A DNA stretch of 64,000 bases from Pseudomonas chlororaphis (GTDB lineage: Bacteria; Pseudomonadota; Gammaproteobacteria; Pseudomonadales; Pseudomonadaceae): NCBI GenBank assembly GCA_001023535.1, contig CP011020.1, forward strand, positions 5,278,508 to 5,342,507. Reading direction: 5' to 3'. The notes under the pieces are model-generated. The model saw only the letters and a program-made list of their open reading frames with translations. It searched no databases and was not told the DNA's origin. Each line of letters starts with the position of its first letter. The first letter of the stretch is position 1. Positions 1 through 9,480 of this stretch are shown here, piece by piece. The position numbers were made by a program, and so were the translations under genes.

Positions 1-230
1 ACGCCGCCGAGGGCAGCGGCAAGATCATGCCGTTCATCGTCTACACCCTCACCAACGTCGTGCTGTCCAACGTCAGCGTCAGCGGCGGCACGGGCGGCAA
101 GCCGGTGGAAACCCTGTCGCTGAACTTCACCAAGATCAAATGGGAGCTCACCGCCCAGAAAGACGACGGCACCAAGGAAGGTACGGCGGGCACGACCTGG
201 GACCTGGCGGCCAACAAAATGACCAAGTAA
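1..230 (+). CDS. hcp: Hcp-family T6SS tube protein, C-terminal part
   Basis: The reading frame is open from base 3, so the gene starts before the window and only about the last 75 codons are present. Hcp forms the hexameric rings of the T6SS inner tube and is exported with VgrG. The visible part ends in the family's paired beta strands, with ETLSLNFTKIKWEL near its middle, as in Hcp proteins that have a [ML]ET[VL]SLN[FY]xKI signature. It stops at 230, twelve bases before tssE, inside a run of tss genes, which supports the call. The start, signal-free N-terminus and promoter are outside the window. Confidence 0.85.
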   Translation, partial: AAEGSGKIMPFIVYTLTNVVLSNVSVSGGTGGKPVETLSLNFTKIKWELTAQKDDGTKEGTAGTTWDLAANKMTK

Positions 231-242
231 GGAGGCTGCGCC

Positions 243-686
243 ATGGCCGGCTTCGGGTTTCGTCCGCCGCTGTTCGAACGCCTGGCCAGCCCGGCGGACG
301 ACACCGGTCGGGCGTTCGATCGCCAGGCGTTGCAGGACTCGGTCCACACCGAACTGTCGCGGCTGTTCAACACCCGGCGCGGGCCACGGGCACTGACCGA
401 GCCACCGAGCATCCTCGACTACGGCATTGCCGACTGGACCGCGCTGCAACAGCAACGCAGCGATGATCGGCGCCAACTGACCCGGGAGATCCGCCAGGCG
501 GTCAGCCACTTCGAACCTCGCCTGCGCCTGGGCGAGGTACAGGTCTGCCCGGTGCCCGGTCAGCCACAACAGTTGTGCATCCGGCTGCTGGGCGAACTGC
601 GCGGCGACCCCCACGCCTGGCCGGTGGCCTTTGTGATCGAGCCCGCCGACGACGGCCTTGAGGTGCGCCATGAGCGACTCGATTGA
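243..686 (+). CDS. tssE: T6SS baseplate subunit TssE (gp25-like)
   Basis: 147-residue protein of the gp25/GPW family, the wedge component of the T6SS baseplate that helps start sheath assembly in the cytoplasm. The length fits TssE. The central SILDYGIADW segment and the following RxIRQAVSHFEPRL helix and strand are the family's typical features. An AAGGAGG ribosome binding site lies just before the ATG. Its last 17 bases overlap tssF, as expected for translationally coupled baseplate genes. Assignment rests on motif, length and neighbours. Confidence 0.92.
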   Translation: MAGFGFRPPLFERLASPADDTGRAFDRQALQDSVHTELSRLFNTRRGPRALTEPPSILDYGIADWTALQQQRSDDRRQLTREIRQAVSHFEPRLRLGEVQVCPVPGQPQQLCIRLLGELRGDPHAWPVAFVIEPADDGLEVRHERLD

Positions 687-2460
687 CCCGCAACTGCTGG
701 ACTATTATCAGCGCGAACTGACCTGGCTGCGTCACGCCGGGAGCCTGTTCGCCGAACGCTACCCCAAGGTCGCCCGGCGCCTGGAGTTGTCCCCTGGCGA
801 ATGCCCGGACCCCCACGTCGAGCGCCTGCTGGAGGGTTTCGCGTTATTGGCGGCGCGCCTGCAACGTCGGCTGGACGACGATTACGCCGAGTTCAGCGAC
901 GCCCTGCTCGAACAGCTCTACCCGTTGGCCATGCGCCCGTTGCCATCGTGTGCCATCGTCCAGTTCGAACCCGACCCGAGCAAGGGCAACCTCGACGAGG
1001 GCTACCCCCTGCCCCGCGACACGCCGTTGTTCGTCACCACTGACAAGGGCCAGAGCATTCACTTTCGCACCACCGCCGCCGTGCATCTGTGGCCGCTGGA
1101 AATCAGCGAGGCGCTGCTACTGGGCAGCGACGAGGCCCAAGCGCTGACCGGGGTGGTCCAGGCCCGTTCGGCCTTGCGCCTGAACCTGCGTTGCCTGGGT
1201 GAAAGCCAGTGGTCGACACTGGGGATCGAGCACCTGCGGGTGCACCTAGCCGCCTCGCCGATCATCAATGCCTGGCTCTATGACCTGTTGGGCGCCCACG
1301 CCATCAAGGTCCTCGCCGGGCCACCCGGCAGCGTGCCGGAGCCACTGGCCGGCCTGCCGCAAATAGTCGGTTTCGGCAGCGACCAGGCCTTGCTGCCGGA
1401 CGAGGACGGCGTGCACCCGGGTATGCGTCTGCTGGCTGAGTACTTTGCCTTCCCCGACAAATTCGGTTTCTTCGACCTGCCACTGGCCGGCGCGAACAGC
1501 GACAACGCCTCCCTGTACCTCTACATCGTGTTCGACCGCGCTCCGGCCAGCCGCCTGCCGCTCCAGGCCAGCGACATCGCGCTGGGCTGCACCCCGGTGA
1601 TCAACCTGTTCCCCAGAACTTCGGAACCGCTGCGCCCGGACGGCACTCGCAGTGAATACCGCCTGGTGGCCGACAGTCATCGGGAAAACAGCGTCGAGAT
1701 CCACAGCATCCGTGGCATGCGCGCCAGTTCCAGCCAGGGCGTGCGCAAGGTGCCGGCCTACTACGGCAGCCAGCATGGCAACGACCCGTCGTGCTACTGG
1801 CATGCACGGCGGGTCAGCGGCATGAGCCCGAACCGGCTGGGCACCGACCTGATGGTCAGTCTGGTGGACACCCGGTTCGACCCACTGGCCGAGACCCGCG
1901 ACTACAGCCTCACCGCCGAACTGCTCTGCACCAACCGACACCTGGCCCAGAGCCTGCCCGCCGGCACCCCGCTGGGCTTCGAGCGCCCGGGGCCGGTGGC
2001 CTGGGCCCGCCTGCGCAACCCACCGAGCCCGCAAAGCCTGCCGCGACTGGACGGCGAGTCGCGCTGGCGACTGGTGTCGCAATTGACCCTCAACCATTTG
2101 TCCCTGGTGGAAGGCCCCCAGGCGCTCGATGCCCTGCGCGAGATCCTGGAACTGCATAACCTGCGCGACGAGGCCAGCGCCCGGCGCCAGATCGACGGCG
2201 TGTTGGGGCTGGGCTGCGAACGGGTCATCGCCCATGTTGGCGAGGACGCCTGGCGCGGTTGGCGCAACGGCCTGGAAGTGCGCCTGCAACTGGACCCGCA
2301 GCATTTCGTCGGCAGCAGCGCCGTGCTGTTCTCCGGGGTGCTGGCGCAGTTCTTTTCCCTCTACGCCACCGCCAACCGCTTCGTGCGCACGGTGCTGGTC
2401 CAGTCCGACAAGGAGGTGAAGACATGGCAACCCCAAGCCGGCAAGCCCCTGACGCTCTGA
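670..2460 (+). CDS. tssF: T6SS baseplate subunit TssF
   Basis: 596-residue baseplate wedge protein that binds TssG and TssE at the foot of the contractile sheath. The N-terminus, with LDYYQRELTWLR followed by FAERYPKVARRL and PDPHVERLLEGFALLAARLQ, is diagnostic for TssF (VasA/ImpG family). The ATG at 670 was chosen because it begins MSDSIDPQLLDYY like other TssF proteins; the frame is open slightly upstream to 658. The gene overlaps tssE at its 5' end and tssG at its 3' end, so the three are probably translated as a coupled set. Confidence 0.95.
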   Translation: MSDSIDPQLLDYYQRELTWLRHAGSLFAERYPKVARRLELSPGECPDPHVERLLEGFALLAARLQRRLDDDYAEFSDALLEQLYPLAMRPLPSCAIVQFEPDPSKGNLDEGYPLPRDTPLFVTTDKGQSIHFRTTAAVHLWPLEISEALLLGSDEAQALTGVVQARSALRLNLRCLGESQWSTLGIEHLRVHLAASPIINAWLYDLLGAHAIKVLAGPPGSVPEPLAGLPQIVGFGSDQALLPDEDGVHPGMRLLAEYFAFPDKFGFFDLPLAGANSDNASLYLYIVFDRAPASRLPLQASDIALGCTPVINLFPRTSEPLRPDGTRSEYRLVADSHRENSVEIHSIRGMRASSSQGVRKVPAYYGSQHGNDPSCYWHARRVSGMSPNRLGTDLMVSLVDTRFDPLAETRDYSLTAELLCTNRHLAQSLPAGTPLGFERPGPVAWARLRNPPSPQSLPRLDGESRWRLVSQLTLNHLSLVEGPQALDALREILELHNLRDEASARRQIDGVLGLGCERVIAHVGEDAWRGWRNGLEVRLQLDPQHFVGSSAVLFSGVLAQFFSLYATANRFVRTVLVQSDKEVKTWQPQAGKPLTL

Positions 2461-3449
2461 ACCTGAGCCAACGCCTGCGACGCGACCCGCAACGCTTCGA
2501 ATGGCTCCAGGCGCTATTGGTGCTGGAACGCGAGCATCCCCAGGCCGAAACCCTCGGCAGCGGCACTGCCCCGCACGCCGAGGCGCTGCGCCTGCGCGGG
2601 CCGCTGACGCCCGTGTTCGCCGCCAGCGAAGTCGAGCGCCTGGAGCAGGACACCGGCTCACCACCGACCCTGACCACACCGATCTTCGGCCTCGGCGGCC
2701 CGGACGGTCCGCTGCCCTACGCCTACCAGGAATGGCTGCAACAACGGGCACGGGCGCGGGACCACGCCCCAGCGGAATTTCTCGACCTGTTCCAGCATCG
2801 TCTGCTCAGCCTGCTGTACAAGGTGATGCGCAAGCACCGCATTGCCTTGGGCTTCACCGCCCCCGGGGCTTCGGCCGTACAGGCGCAGTTGCGGGCGCTG
2901 ACCGGCCTGCTGCCCAAGGCCCTGCAAGAGCGCCAGGCCGCTCCCGATTGCGCCGTGCTCGCCTGCACCGCGCTGTACGCCGACGGCCGTCGTTCCCTGG
3001 CCGGCTTCGCGGCCATTGTCCGTGAGCAATTCGGCCTGCCCGTGGAACTGACCGGCTATGCCGGGGGCTGGCGGGAAATCCCGCCGGCCAGCCGCAGCCG
3101 CTTGCAGGCCGGGGGACGCAACCTGTGCCTGGGCCGCACGGCCGTGGCCGGGACCCGGGTCTGGGACGAGCATGCCGGCGTGCGCCTGACCCTGGGCCCA
3201 CTGAGCACCGTCCAGGCCAACGGCCTGCTGCCTGACGGCGACGTCCATCCGCTGCTCGCCAGTCTCTATGCCTTGTATTTCGGCCCGGACCTGGACTGCA
3301 CGCTGGTGCTGCTGGTCCGTGGCGCCGGGCCGTTGCAACTCGGCCACTCGACGGCGCCGCGCTTGAGCTGGAACGGCGGCCTGCAACGCCAGCCGAGCCT
3401 GGCCGTGCAACGCATCGAAACCCGCCTTCGTCAGCCGGAGATCGCCTGA
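2424..3449 (+). CDS. tssG: T6SS baseplate subunit TssG
   Basis: 341-residue TssG (VasB/ImpH family), the partner of TssF in the baseplate wedge. The start at 2424 is fixed by an excellent AAGGAGGTGAAGAC leader. A reading frame that stays open to 2259 lies inside tssF and is not used. Typical features are the early SQRLRRDPQRFEWLQAL helix, GPLTPVFAASEVERL, and GPDGPLPYAYQEWL, which match the FxxxxGxxGPLPxxYxE region of the family. The gene ends one base before clpV starts, so it sits in the same transcript. Confidence 0.95.
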   Translation: MATPSRQAPDALNLSQRLRRDPQRFEWLQALLVLEREHPQAETLGSGTAPHAEALRLRGPLTPVFAASEVERLEQDTGSPPTLTTPIFGLGGPDGPLPYAYQEWLQQRARARDHAPAEFLDLFQHRLLSLLYKVMRKHRIALGFTAPGASAVQAQLRALTGLLPKALQERQAAPDCAVLACTALYADGRRSLAGFAAIVREQFGLPVELTGYAGGWREIPPASRSRLQAGGRNLCLGRTAVAGTRVWDEHAGVRLTLGPLSTVQANGLLPDGDVHPLLASLYALYFGPDLDCTLVLLVRGAGPLQLGHSTAPRLSWNGGLQRQPSLAVQRIETRLRQPEIA

Positions 3450-3450
3450 A

Positions 3451-5994
3451 ATGGAACTGGCCAGCCTGATCGGACGCCTCAACCCGGACAACCGCCGCGC
3501 CTTGGAACGGGCCGCGCAACGCTGCCTGCAACGCGGCCATCATTACGTCGAGATCGAACACCTGTTGCTGGAACTGCTGGACATCGAAGGGGGTGACTTC
3601 GCCTGCCTGCTGCCGCGCTTCGGCCTGGAACGCGACGCCGTGGCGACTGAAACCAATCGGGCCCTGGAGCTGTTCAAGTCCGGCAGCACTCGCACCCCCG
3701 CCCTGTCGGCGCAGACCATCGGCCTGCTGGAGGATGCCGTGGTGCAGGCCAGCGTGCTAGGCCTGGACAGCATCCGTTCCGGGCTGTTGTTGCTGGCCCT
3801 GCTCGATCGCGACGAGCGCCGCGGCTTGCTGCTCAACAGTGCTTCATCGCTGCTGCGCATCCCCCGGGACGCCCTGCGCACCCACCTGCTGGAGTGGACC
3901 GAAAGCTCCCGCGAACATACCGGCGGCGTACGCACTGCCAAGCCTGGCGAGGCGCCGCAAAAGCAGGACCCGGTACTCGACCAGTACACCCAGGACCTGA
4001 CCGCCGACGCCCGGGAAGGTCGCATCGACCCGATCGTCGGACGCGACGGCGAGATCCGCCAATGCATCGACATTCTGCTCAGGCGTCGGCAGAACAACCC
4101 GATCCTGGTGGGCGCCCCGGGCGTCGGCAAGACCGCCGTGGTGGAAGGCCTGGCCCTGCGCATCGCCGCCGCAGATGTGCCGCCGTCATTGCAAGAGGTG
4201 ACGCTGCGGGTGCTCGACCTGGGCCTGTTGCAGGCCGGCGCGGGCGTCAAGGGTGAATTCGAGCAACGCCTCAAGGGTGTGATCGACGCGGTACGCAGCG
4301 CCGAAAAACCCATCATCCTGTTCATCGACGAAGCCCACACGTTGATCGGTGCCGGCGGTGCCGAAGGTGGCAGCGATGCCGCCAACCTACTCAAGCCGGC
4401 CCTGGCCCGGGGCGAACTGCGCACCCTGGCCGCCACCACCTGGCTGGAGTACAAGAAATACTTCGAGAAAGACCCGGCCCTGACCCGCCGCTTCCAACTG
4501 GTGCAGGTCGAAGAACCAGACGAACTCACCGCCGTGGAAATGCTCCGTGGCGTCGCCACTAAATTGGAGCAGCACCACGGCGTGCAGGTGTTGGACGCGG
4601 CCATCCACGAAGCGGTGAAGCTGTCCCATCGCTACATTTCAGGACGCCAGTTGCCGGACAAGGCCATCAGCGTGCTCGACACCGCCTGCGCCCGGGTCGC
4701 CCTCGGCCAGCACGACGTACCGCCGCCGCTGGAAAGCCTGCGGCACCGCCAGAACAGCCTCAAGGATGAAGTCGAGCGCCTGCGACGCGAGCAAGCCACC
4801 GGCCTGGATCACCGCGAACGCATCACCCTGCTGGAAAGCGAATCGGCCAGCAACGTGCAGGCCATCCGCGAGCTGGAAACCCGCTGGGGCGAAGAACGCG
4901 AAGCAGTGCGCGAGCTGCTCGACACCCGGCGCGAACTGCTGGCCCTGAGCGAACGGGCCGATGCTGAAAAACCCGACACCGAAGTCGATAACCGCATCGA
5001 TCACCTGGCCGCCGAACTGCTGCGCCTGGAAGCCGGCCTCGATGCCATTCGCCAGGACGATCCCCTGGTGCCCGAACAGGTGGACAGCAAGACCGTCGCC
5101 GCCGTGATCGCCGGCTGGACCGGCATCCCGGTGGGCAAGATGCTCGCCGACGAGGCCCACGCCGTGCGCACCCTGGGCCAGCGCATGGGGCAACGGGTGA
5201 TGGGCCAGGGCCCGGCGCTCGACACCATCGCCCAACGCCTGCAAGCCTACCGCGCCGGCCTCACCGACCCGCAGAAACCGGTCGGGGTGTTCCTGCTGGT
5301 GGGCCCCACCGGCGTGGGCAAGACCGAAACCGCCTACGCCCTGGCCGATGCCTTGTACGGCGGCGAACGCAACCTGATCAGCATCAACCTTTCGGAATAC
5401 CAGGAAGCCCACACCGTCAGCCAGCTCAAAGGCGCCCCGCCCGGCTACGTCGGCTACGGCAGCGGTGGCGTGCTCACCGAAGCGGTGCGGCGCAAACCCT
5501 ATTCGGTGGTGCTGCTGGACGAAATCGAGAAGGCTCACCCCGATGTGCTCGAAGCGTTCTACAACGTCTTCGACAAGGGGCTGATGGAGGACGGCACCGG
5601 CCTGGTGGTGGACTTCAAGAACACCGTGATGCTCGCCACCAGCAACGTCGGTGCCGAATTGCTGCTGGACACCCCGGCTGCGCAACTGGGCAGCGATGCC
5701 TTCAACGAAGCCTTGCGCAAGGTGTTGTTGCAAGCGTTTCGTCCGGCCTTCCTGGCGCGCATGACGGTGGTGGCGTACCGGCCGCTGGATGAGGCAACGC
5801 TGGAGGGGATCGTGTTGGCGAAGTTGGAAAAACTGCGTGCACGCTACAAGGCCGCGACGGGCAAGCCGTTCGAGTTCGACCCCGGGATCGTCAAGGCCGT
5901 GCTCGCCAAATGCAGCGCGGCCGGCGCGCGGGATATCGAGAATGTGCTGATGACGCAGGTGACGGGGAAGTTGGCGCAGTGGGCCCTGGAATAA
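3451..5994 (+). CDS. tssH: T6SS sheath-recycling ATPase TssH/ClpV
   Basis: 847-residue AAA+ unfoldase of the ClpB/ClpV type that disassembles contracted TssB/TssC sheath. It has an N-terminal double Clp repeat (about residues 1-150), a first ATPase domain with Walker A GAPGVGKT and Walker B ILFIDEAH, a coiled-coil middle domain rich in Glu, Arg and Leu (about 420-520), and a second ATPase domain with GPTGVGKTE and VVLLDEIEKAH. The N-terminal ASLIGRLNPDNRRALE and position behind tssEFG separate it from housekeeping ClpB. It follows tssG directly and ends 34 bases before the next gene. Confidence 0.96.
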   Translation: MELASLIGRLNPDNRRALERAAQRCLQRGHHYVEIEHLLLELLDIEGGDFACLLPRFGLERDAVATETNRALELFKSGSTRTPALSAQTIGLLEDAVVQASVLGLDSIRSGLLLLALLDRDERRGLLLNSASSLLRIPRDALRTHLLEWTESSREHTGGVRTAKPGEAPQKQDPVLDQYTQDLTADAREGRIDPIVGRDGEIRQCIDILLRRRQNNPILVGAPGVGKTAVVEGLALRIAAADVPPSLQEVTLRVLDLGLLQAGAGVKGEFEQRLKGVIDAVRSAEKPIILFIDEAHTLIGAGGAEGGSDAANLLKPALARGELRTLAATTWLEYKKYFEKDPALTRRFQLVQVEEPDELTAVEMLRGVATKLEQHHGVQVLDAAIHEAVKLSHRYISGRQLPDKAISVLDTACARVALGQHDVPPPLESLRHRQNSLKDEVERLRREQATGLDHRERITLLESESASNVQAIRELETRWGEEREAVRELLDTRRELLALSERADAEKPDTEVDNRIDHLAAELLRLEAGLDAIRQDDPLVPEQVDSKTVAAVIAGWTGIPVGKMLADEAHAVRTLGQRMGQRVMGQGPALDTIAQRLQAYRAGLTDPQKPVGVFLLVGPTGVGKTETAYALADALYGGERNLISINLSEYQEAHTVSQLKGAPPGYVGYGSGGVLTEAVRRKPYSVVLLDEIEKAHPDVLEAFYNVFDKGLMEDGTGLVVDFKNTVMLATSNVGAELLLDTPAAQLGSDAFNEALRKVLLQAFRPAFLARMTVVAYRPLDEATLEGIVLAKLEKLRARYKAATGKPFEFDPGIVKAVLAKCSAAGARDIENVLMTQVTGKLAQWALE

Positions 5995-6028
5995 ACGCAA
6001 CGCCGATGCAGCGCAGGGGGGTGGCCTT

Positions 6029-6697
6029 ATGAGAATTGGCAGTTTCAACGTGGAAAAAAACGGCAAGTCCTCCACGCTGGAAAAGCAGACGCAGGTGGAT
6101 ATCTTTCTCCACAACTGCTGCTCCAGCAATTACTGGGACGCGGACATTGTTTTCCTGTGTGAAATACATTCGGCGCAGATCGATAACTACCGTTCGAACC
6201 TGGCTGCCATTTACAAAAACTACAGCGTCTATTCCTTCACCGGCGGTCATTCGAATGCCTACATCGTCCTGGTCAAAAGCTTCGAGAGGTTGCAGGTGGT
6301 CAGCCAGGGCAGCCTCTTCACCTTGAACAGGGACCTGATTGCCGTCGAAGCCCACGGCGTGAAGGGCTACACCGGCTACGTATTTCTTGCCCATTTCAAG
6401 TCGGGACAGAACGGTGTGACCAAAAGCCAGCTTAAGTCCTGCACGGCCTTGGGCGGCAAGTGGGTGGCGACCGGCGATCTGAACCTGGATTACCAGAAGG
6501 TGGGAGAACTCGACACCGCCGGGCTGGCTTATGAGTGCTGGGGCGGCCAACAAACCCAAAGCAAGGGCGGCATCCTCGACTGGGTGCTGGCCTCCGTGGA
6601 TGTCGCTGTCACGCCGGTCGACATCACGGGGCTCGCCCACGTGTTCGATATGTCCGGCCCCGATCACCGCCCCATCCTGTTCGATGTCAGAGGCTGA
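6029..6697 (+). CDS. Endonuclease/exonuclease/phosphatase-fold protein, candidate T6SS cargo
   Basis: 222-residue protein with the motif order of the EEP (DNase I/CdtB-like) superfamily: FNVEKN near residue 7, LCEIH with Glu45, TGDLNLD with Asp150 and Asn152, and SGPDHRPILF with Asp212 and His213. These are the metal-binding and catalytic positions of nucleases and phosphodiesterases of this fold. No signal peptide is visible. The gene lies between clpV and vgrG on the same strand with a strong GGGGGGTGG leader, and its stop is only four bases before the vgrG start. That position suggests a secreted effector or a tailored cargo of this VgrG; the target and activity are inference. No obvious immunity gene is adjacent. 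Confidence 0.7.
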   Translation: MRIGSFNVEKNGKSSTLEKQTQVDIFLHNCCSSNYWDADIVFLCEIHSAQIDNYRSNLAAIYKNYSVYSFTGGHSNAYIVLVKSFERLQVVSQGSLFTLNRDLIAVEAHGVKGYTGYVFLAHFKSGQNGVTKSQLKSCTALGGKWVATGDLNLDYQKVGELDTAGLAYECWGGQQTQSKGGILDWVLASVDVAVTPVDITGLAHVFDMSGPDHRPILFDVRG

Positions 6698-6701
6698 GCG
6701 C

Positions 6702-8711
6702 ATGCCCCGCTCCACCGACAGCAACACCACCCTTTCCCTCACTGCCGCGACGCTGGCCGCGCTGTACCCGGACTCGCTGTCCGGCGAAGAGCGTCTCAAC
6801 GCACTGGGTTCGCACGTCCTCAACGGCCTCAACGACGGCGCCCCATTGACCCTCACCACGGCCATCGGTAGCCACGTCACCACGACCCTGCACAAGGACG
6901 CGCTGCTGCGCCCGCTGGACCTGCTGGTGGCCGAAATCCGCCAGTTGCCCGCCGACGCCACCGCCGAGCGCTATCAACTGCTGCTCAGGCCCTGGCTCTG
7001 GTGGTTGGGGCTGGCCAGCAACAATCGGGTGTTCCAGAACCTCGCGACATCGGACATCGTCACGACGATTTTCAAGGCCCACGGCTTTACCGACTTCAAG
7101 CTCGAGCTCACCGGCAGCTACAGCCCCCGCGAGTATTGCGTGCAGTACGGCGAAACCGACCTGGCCTTTGTCTCGCGCCTGCTGGAAGAGGACGGGATCT
7201 TCTGGTTTTTCACCCACGCGCAAGGCACGCACACGCTGGTACTGGCCGACAACAACGACGCCTTCGCGCCGATCCCTAACGGACCGACGGTGAACTACCT
7301 CGGGCAGAAAATTGGCGACCGCGAACTGCATGGCGTCCGGACCGGGCACGTGTCCCTGCAAGCGGTGGCCGGGGTCTACCAGGCGACCGACTACGAATTC
7401 ACCACCCCCACCACATCGCTCTACAGCCAGGCCGAAGCCGTGGCCGGGCCGAGTTCGATGTACGAGCATCCGGGCGGCTACACCGCCAAGGCCCAGGGCG
7501 ATGCGCTGACCAAGCAGCGAATCGACGGCCTGCGCAGCCAGGCGCAGCGGTTTGTCGGTGAAAGCGACTGCCGCTGGCTGGTGCCGGGGTACTGGTTCAC
7601 CCTGGCCGGGCATGAAGACCCGGCGTTGAACATCGACTGGGTGGTGACCTCGGTCAGCCACGAGGCCAGCCACGACAGCTACCACAATCGGTTCGAGGCG
7701 ATTCCCAAGGCCACGGCCTACCGACCGGCCCGCCTGACGCCAAAACCGCGCATGCACCCACAGACCGCGGTGGTGGTGGGCAAGGCCGGCGAGGAAATCT
7801 GGACCGATGAATACGGGCGGATCAAGTTGCAGTTTCCCTGGGATCGCACCGGCAAGAACGATGAAACCTCCTCCTGCTGGGTACGCGTGGTCCTGCCCTG
7901 GAGCGGCAAGGGGTTCGGCATGCAGTTCGTACCCCGGATCGGCCAGGAGGTCATCGTCACGTTCATCGACGGCGACCCGGACCGTCCGCTGGTGACCGGC
8001 TGCGTCTATAACGGCGACAACGCCTTGCCCTATGCGCTGCCGGCGAACCAGACCCAATCCGGGATCAAGACCCAATCGTCCAAGGGCGGCGGCGGTTTCA
8101 ACGAGTTGCGCTTCGAGGACAAGAAAGACGCCGAAGAAGTGTTCCTCCAGGCCCAGAAGGACCTCAACATCAACGTGCTCAACGACACCACCGCCACCGT
8201 CGGCCACGATGAAACCCTCACGGTGCAGAACACCCGCACCCGCACGGTCAAGGACGGCGACGAGACCGTCACCCTGGAGAAAGGCAAGCGCAGCGTGACG
8301 ATCCAGACCGGCAGCGACAGCCTCGACGTCAAGGACACCCGCAGCGTGACCGTGGGTTCGGACCAGACCCACAGCACCGGCGGCAACTACGCGCACAAGG
8401 TCACCGGCAACTACGACCTCACGGTGGACGGAAACCTGACGATCAAGGTCAGCGGCACCCTGACCCTGCAAAGCGGCGGCAGCTTCGCGATCAAGAGCGG
8501 CGCCGACCTGGCGGCCCAGGCCAGCACGTCCATCAGCCAGAAGGCCGGCACGGCTCTGAGCAACCAGGCCGGCACTTCACTGGAAAACAAGGCCGGCACC
8601 ACCCTGACCAACGACGCCGGCATCAGCCTGGTGAACAAGGCCGCCGCCGAACAGACCGTGGACGGCGGTGGCATGCTGACCATCAAAGGCGGCCTGGTGA
8701 AGGTCAACTGA
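6702..8711 (+). CDS. vgrG: T6SS spike protein VgrG
   Basis: 669-residue VgrG, the trimeric spike at the tip of the Hcp tube. It has the gp27-like N-terminal half (for example REYCVQYGETDLAFVSRLLEEDGI), the gp5-like OB region (WTDEYGRIKLQFPWDRTGK then SSCWVRVVLPWSGKGFG and DGDPDRPLVTGCVYN), and a C-terminal beta-helix with repeated TVG/TVK strands. The last 70 residues contain KAGTxLxN-type repeats, a needle extension without a recognisable enzymatic domain. An alternative ATG at 6684 overlaps the upstream gene; 6702 has an AGAGG leader and is preferred. Cargo is therefore probably carried by separate adaptor or PAAR-like proteins. Confidence 0.95.
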   Translation: MPRSTDSNTTLSLTAATLAALYPDSLSGEERLNALGSHVLNGLNDGAPLTLTTAIGSHVTTTLHKDALLRPLDLLVAEIRQLPADATAERYQLLLRPWLWWLGLASNNRVFQNLATSDIVTTIFKAHGFTDFKLELTGSYSPREYCVQYGETDLAFVSRLLEEDGIFWFFTHAQGTHTLVLADNNDAFAPIPNGPTVNYLGQKIGDRELHGVRTGHVSLQAVAGVYQATDYEFTTPTTSLYSQAEAVAGPSSMYEHPGGYTAKAQGDALTKQRIDGLRSQAQRFVGESDCRWLVPGYWFTLAGHEDPALNIDWVVTSVSHEASHDSYHNRFEAIPKATAYRPARLTPKPRMHPQTAVVVGKAGEEIWTDEYGRIKLQFPWDRTGKNDETSSCWVRVVLPWSGKGFGMQFVPRIGQEVIVTFIDGDPDRPLVTGCVYNGDNALPYALPANQTQSGIKTQSSKGGGGFNELRFEDKKDAEEVFLQAQKDLNINVLNDTTATVGHDETLTVQNTRTRTVKDGDETVTLEKGKRSVTIQTGSDSLDVKDTRSVTVGSDQTHSTGGNYAHKVTGNYDLTVDGNLTIKVSGTLTLQSGGSFAIKSGADLAAQASTSISQKAGTALSNQAGTSLENKAGTTLTNDAGISLVNKAAAEQTVDGGGMLTIKGGLVKVN

Positions 8712-8724
8712 GGGGAGCGCATCG

Positions 8725-9267
8725 ATGGCCTCGAAAACACTCGACGTGGAACGTGGCGACAGTCAACTGAACGGCCAGTTGATCGAGGGCCGGCTCGACG
8801 GCCCACTGCACATCGAAGAAGCCCGCCGCCCCCAGGCGAAACTCAACTACCACCGCGGTGAACTACAAGGCACCAGTACGTTGTATCACCCCAACGGCAA
8901 GGTTTCGGCGGTGCTGCCCTTCGTCAACGGCAAGCTGCAGGGGGTGGCGAGTTTTTATGCGGCCGAAGGCGGTTTGCAGCGCCAGGCCACCTACCGCGCC
9001 GGCTTGCTCCACGGCGAAGCCAATAACTACTTCCCCGACGGGCAACTGGCCGAGGCCGAGTTCTATCGCGACGGCGTACGCGACGGCCGTTACCGCCGCC
9101 TGCACGCCAACGGCAACCCCGCGGTCGAGGCCCGTTACCTCAATGGCCAACTGCTGGAACCGGCCCACGCCTACGCCGAAGACGGCCGCCCGCTGGACGC
9201 CGAAGGCAAACCGATCTCCCGGCTGCGCTGGTGGCTGCGGCGCTGGAACGACCCGGCGCAGGCTTGA
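8725..9267 (+). CDS. MORN-repeat/YwqK-like protein of the T6SS locus
   Basis: 180-residue protein built from repeats of the form YxxGxLxGxxxxYxxNGxxxxxxxFxxGxLxG, recognisable as MORN/YwqK-type repeats (about residues 40-145). No signal peptide or membrane segment is visible. It starts 13 bases after vgrG with a GGGGAG leader, so it is probably cotranscribed. Proteins of this kind are often found next to VgrG and PAAR genes and are sometimes annotated as antitoxins. Whether this one is an immunity protein for the EEP-fold protein, an adaptor or something else cannot be read from the sequence. Confidence 0.75.
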   Translation: MASKTLDVERGDSQLNGQLIEGRLDGPLHIEEARRPQAKLNYHRGELQGTSTLYHPNGKVSAVLPFVNGKLQGVASFYAAEGGLQRQATYRAGLLHGEANNYFPDGQLAEAEFYRDGVRDGRYRRLHANGNPAVEARYLNGQLLEPAHAYAEDGRPLDAEGKPISRLRWWLRRWNDPAQA

Positions 9268-9320
9268 ACTCCTTGCTTTTGCAGGGGGTGTACACCGCCT
9301 CTGCAGACACCACTGCCCCT

Positions 9321-9407
9321 GTGGGAGCGGGCTTGCCCGCGAAGACGGCGGTACATTCAACATATTCATGGCAGACACTCCGCTTTCGCGGGCAAGCCCG
9401 CTCCCAC
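9321..9407. repeat. REPIN: inverted pair of GTGGGAGCGGGCTTGCCCGCG elements
   Basis: A REP unit beginning GTGGGAGCGGGCTTGC and its inverted copy ending in GCAAGCCCGCTCCCAC flank about 40 bases of unrelated sequence. The pair can fold into a long hairpin and lies between the convergent ends of the MORN-like gene and the DUF4280 gene, where it may act as a bidirectional transcription barrier. Confidence 0.85.
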
Positions 9408-9480
9408 AAGGGATTTGGGGTGTACGCAGCTTTTGCTCGCACCTGCGCAGGAGACCACCAATAGCTGCACACCCAGCCAG

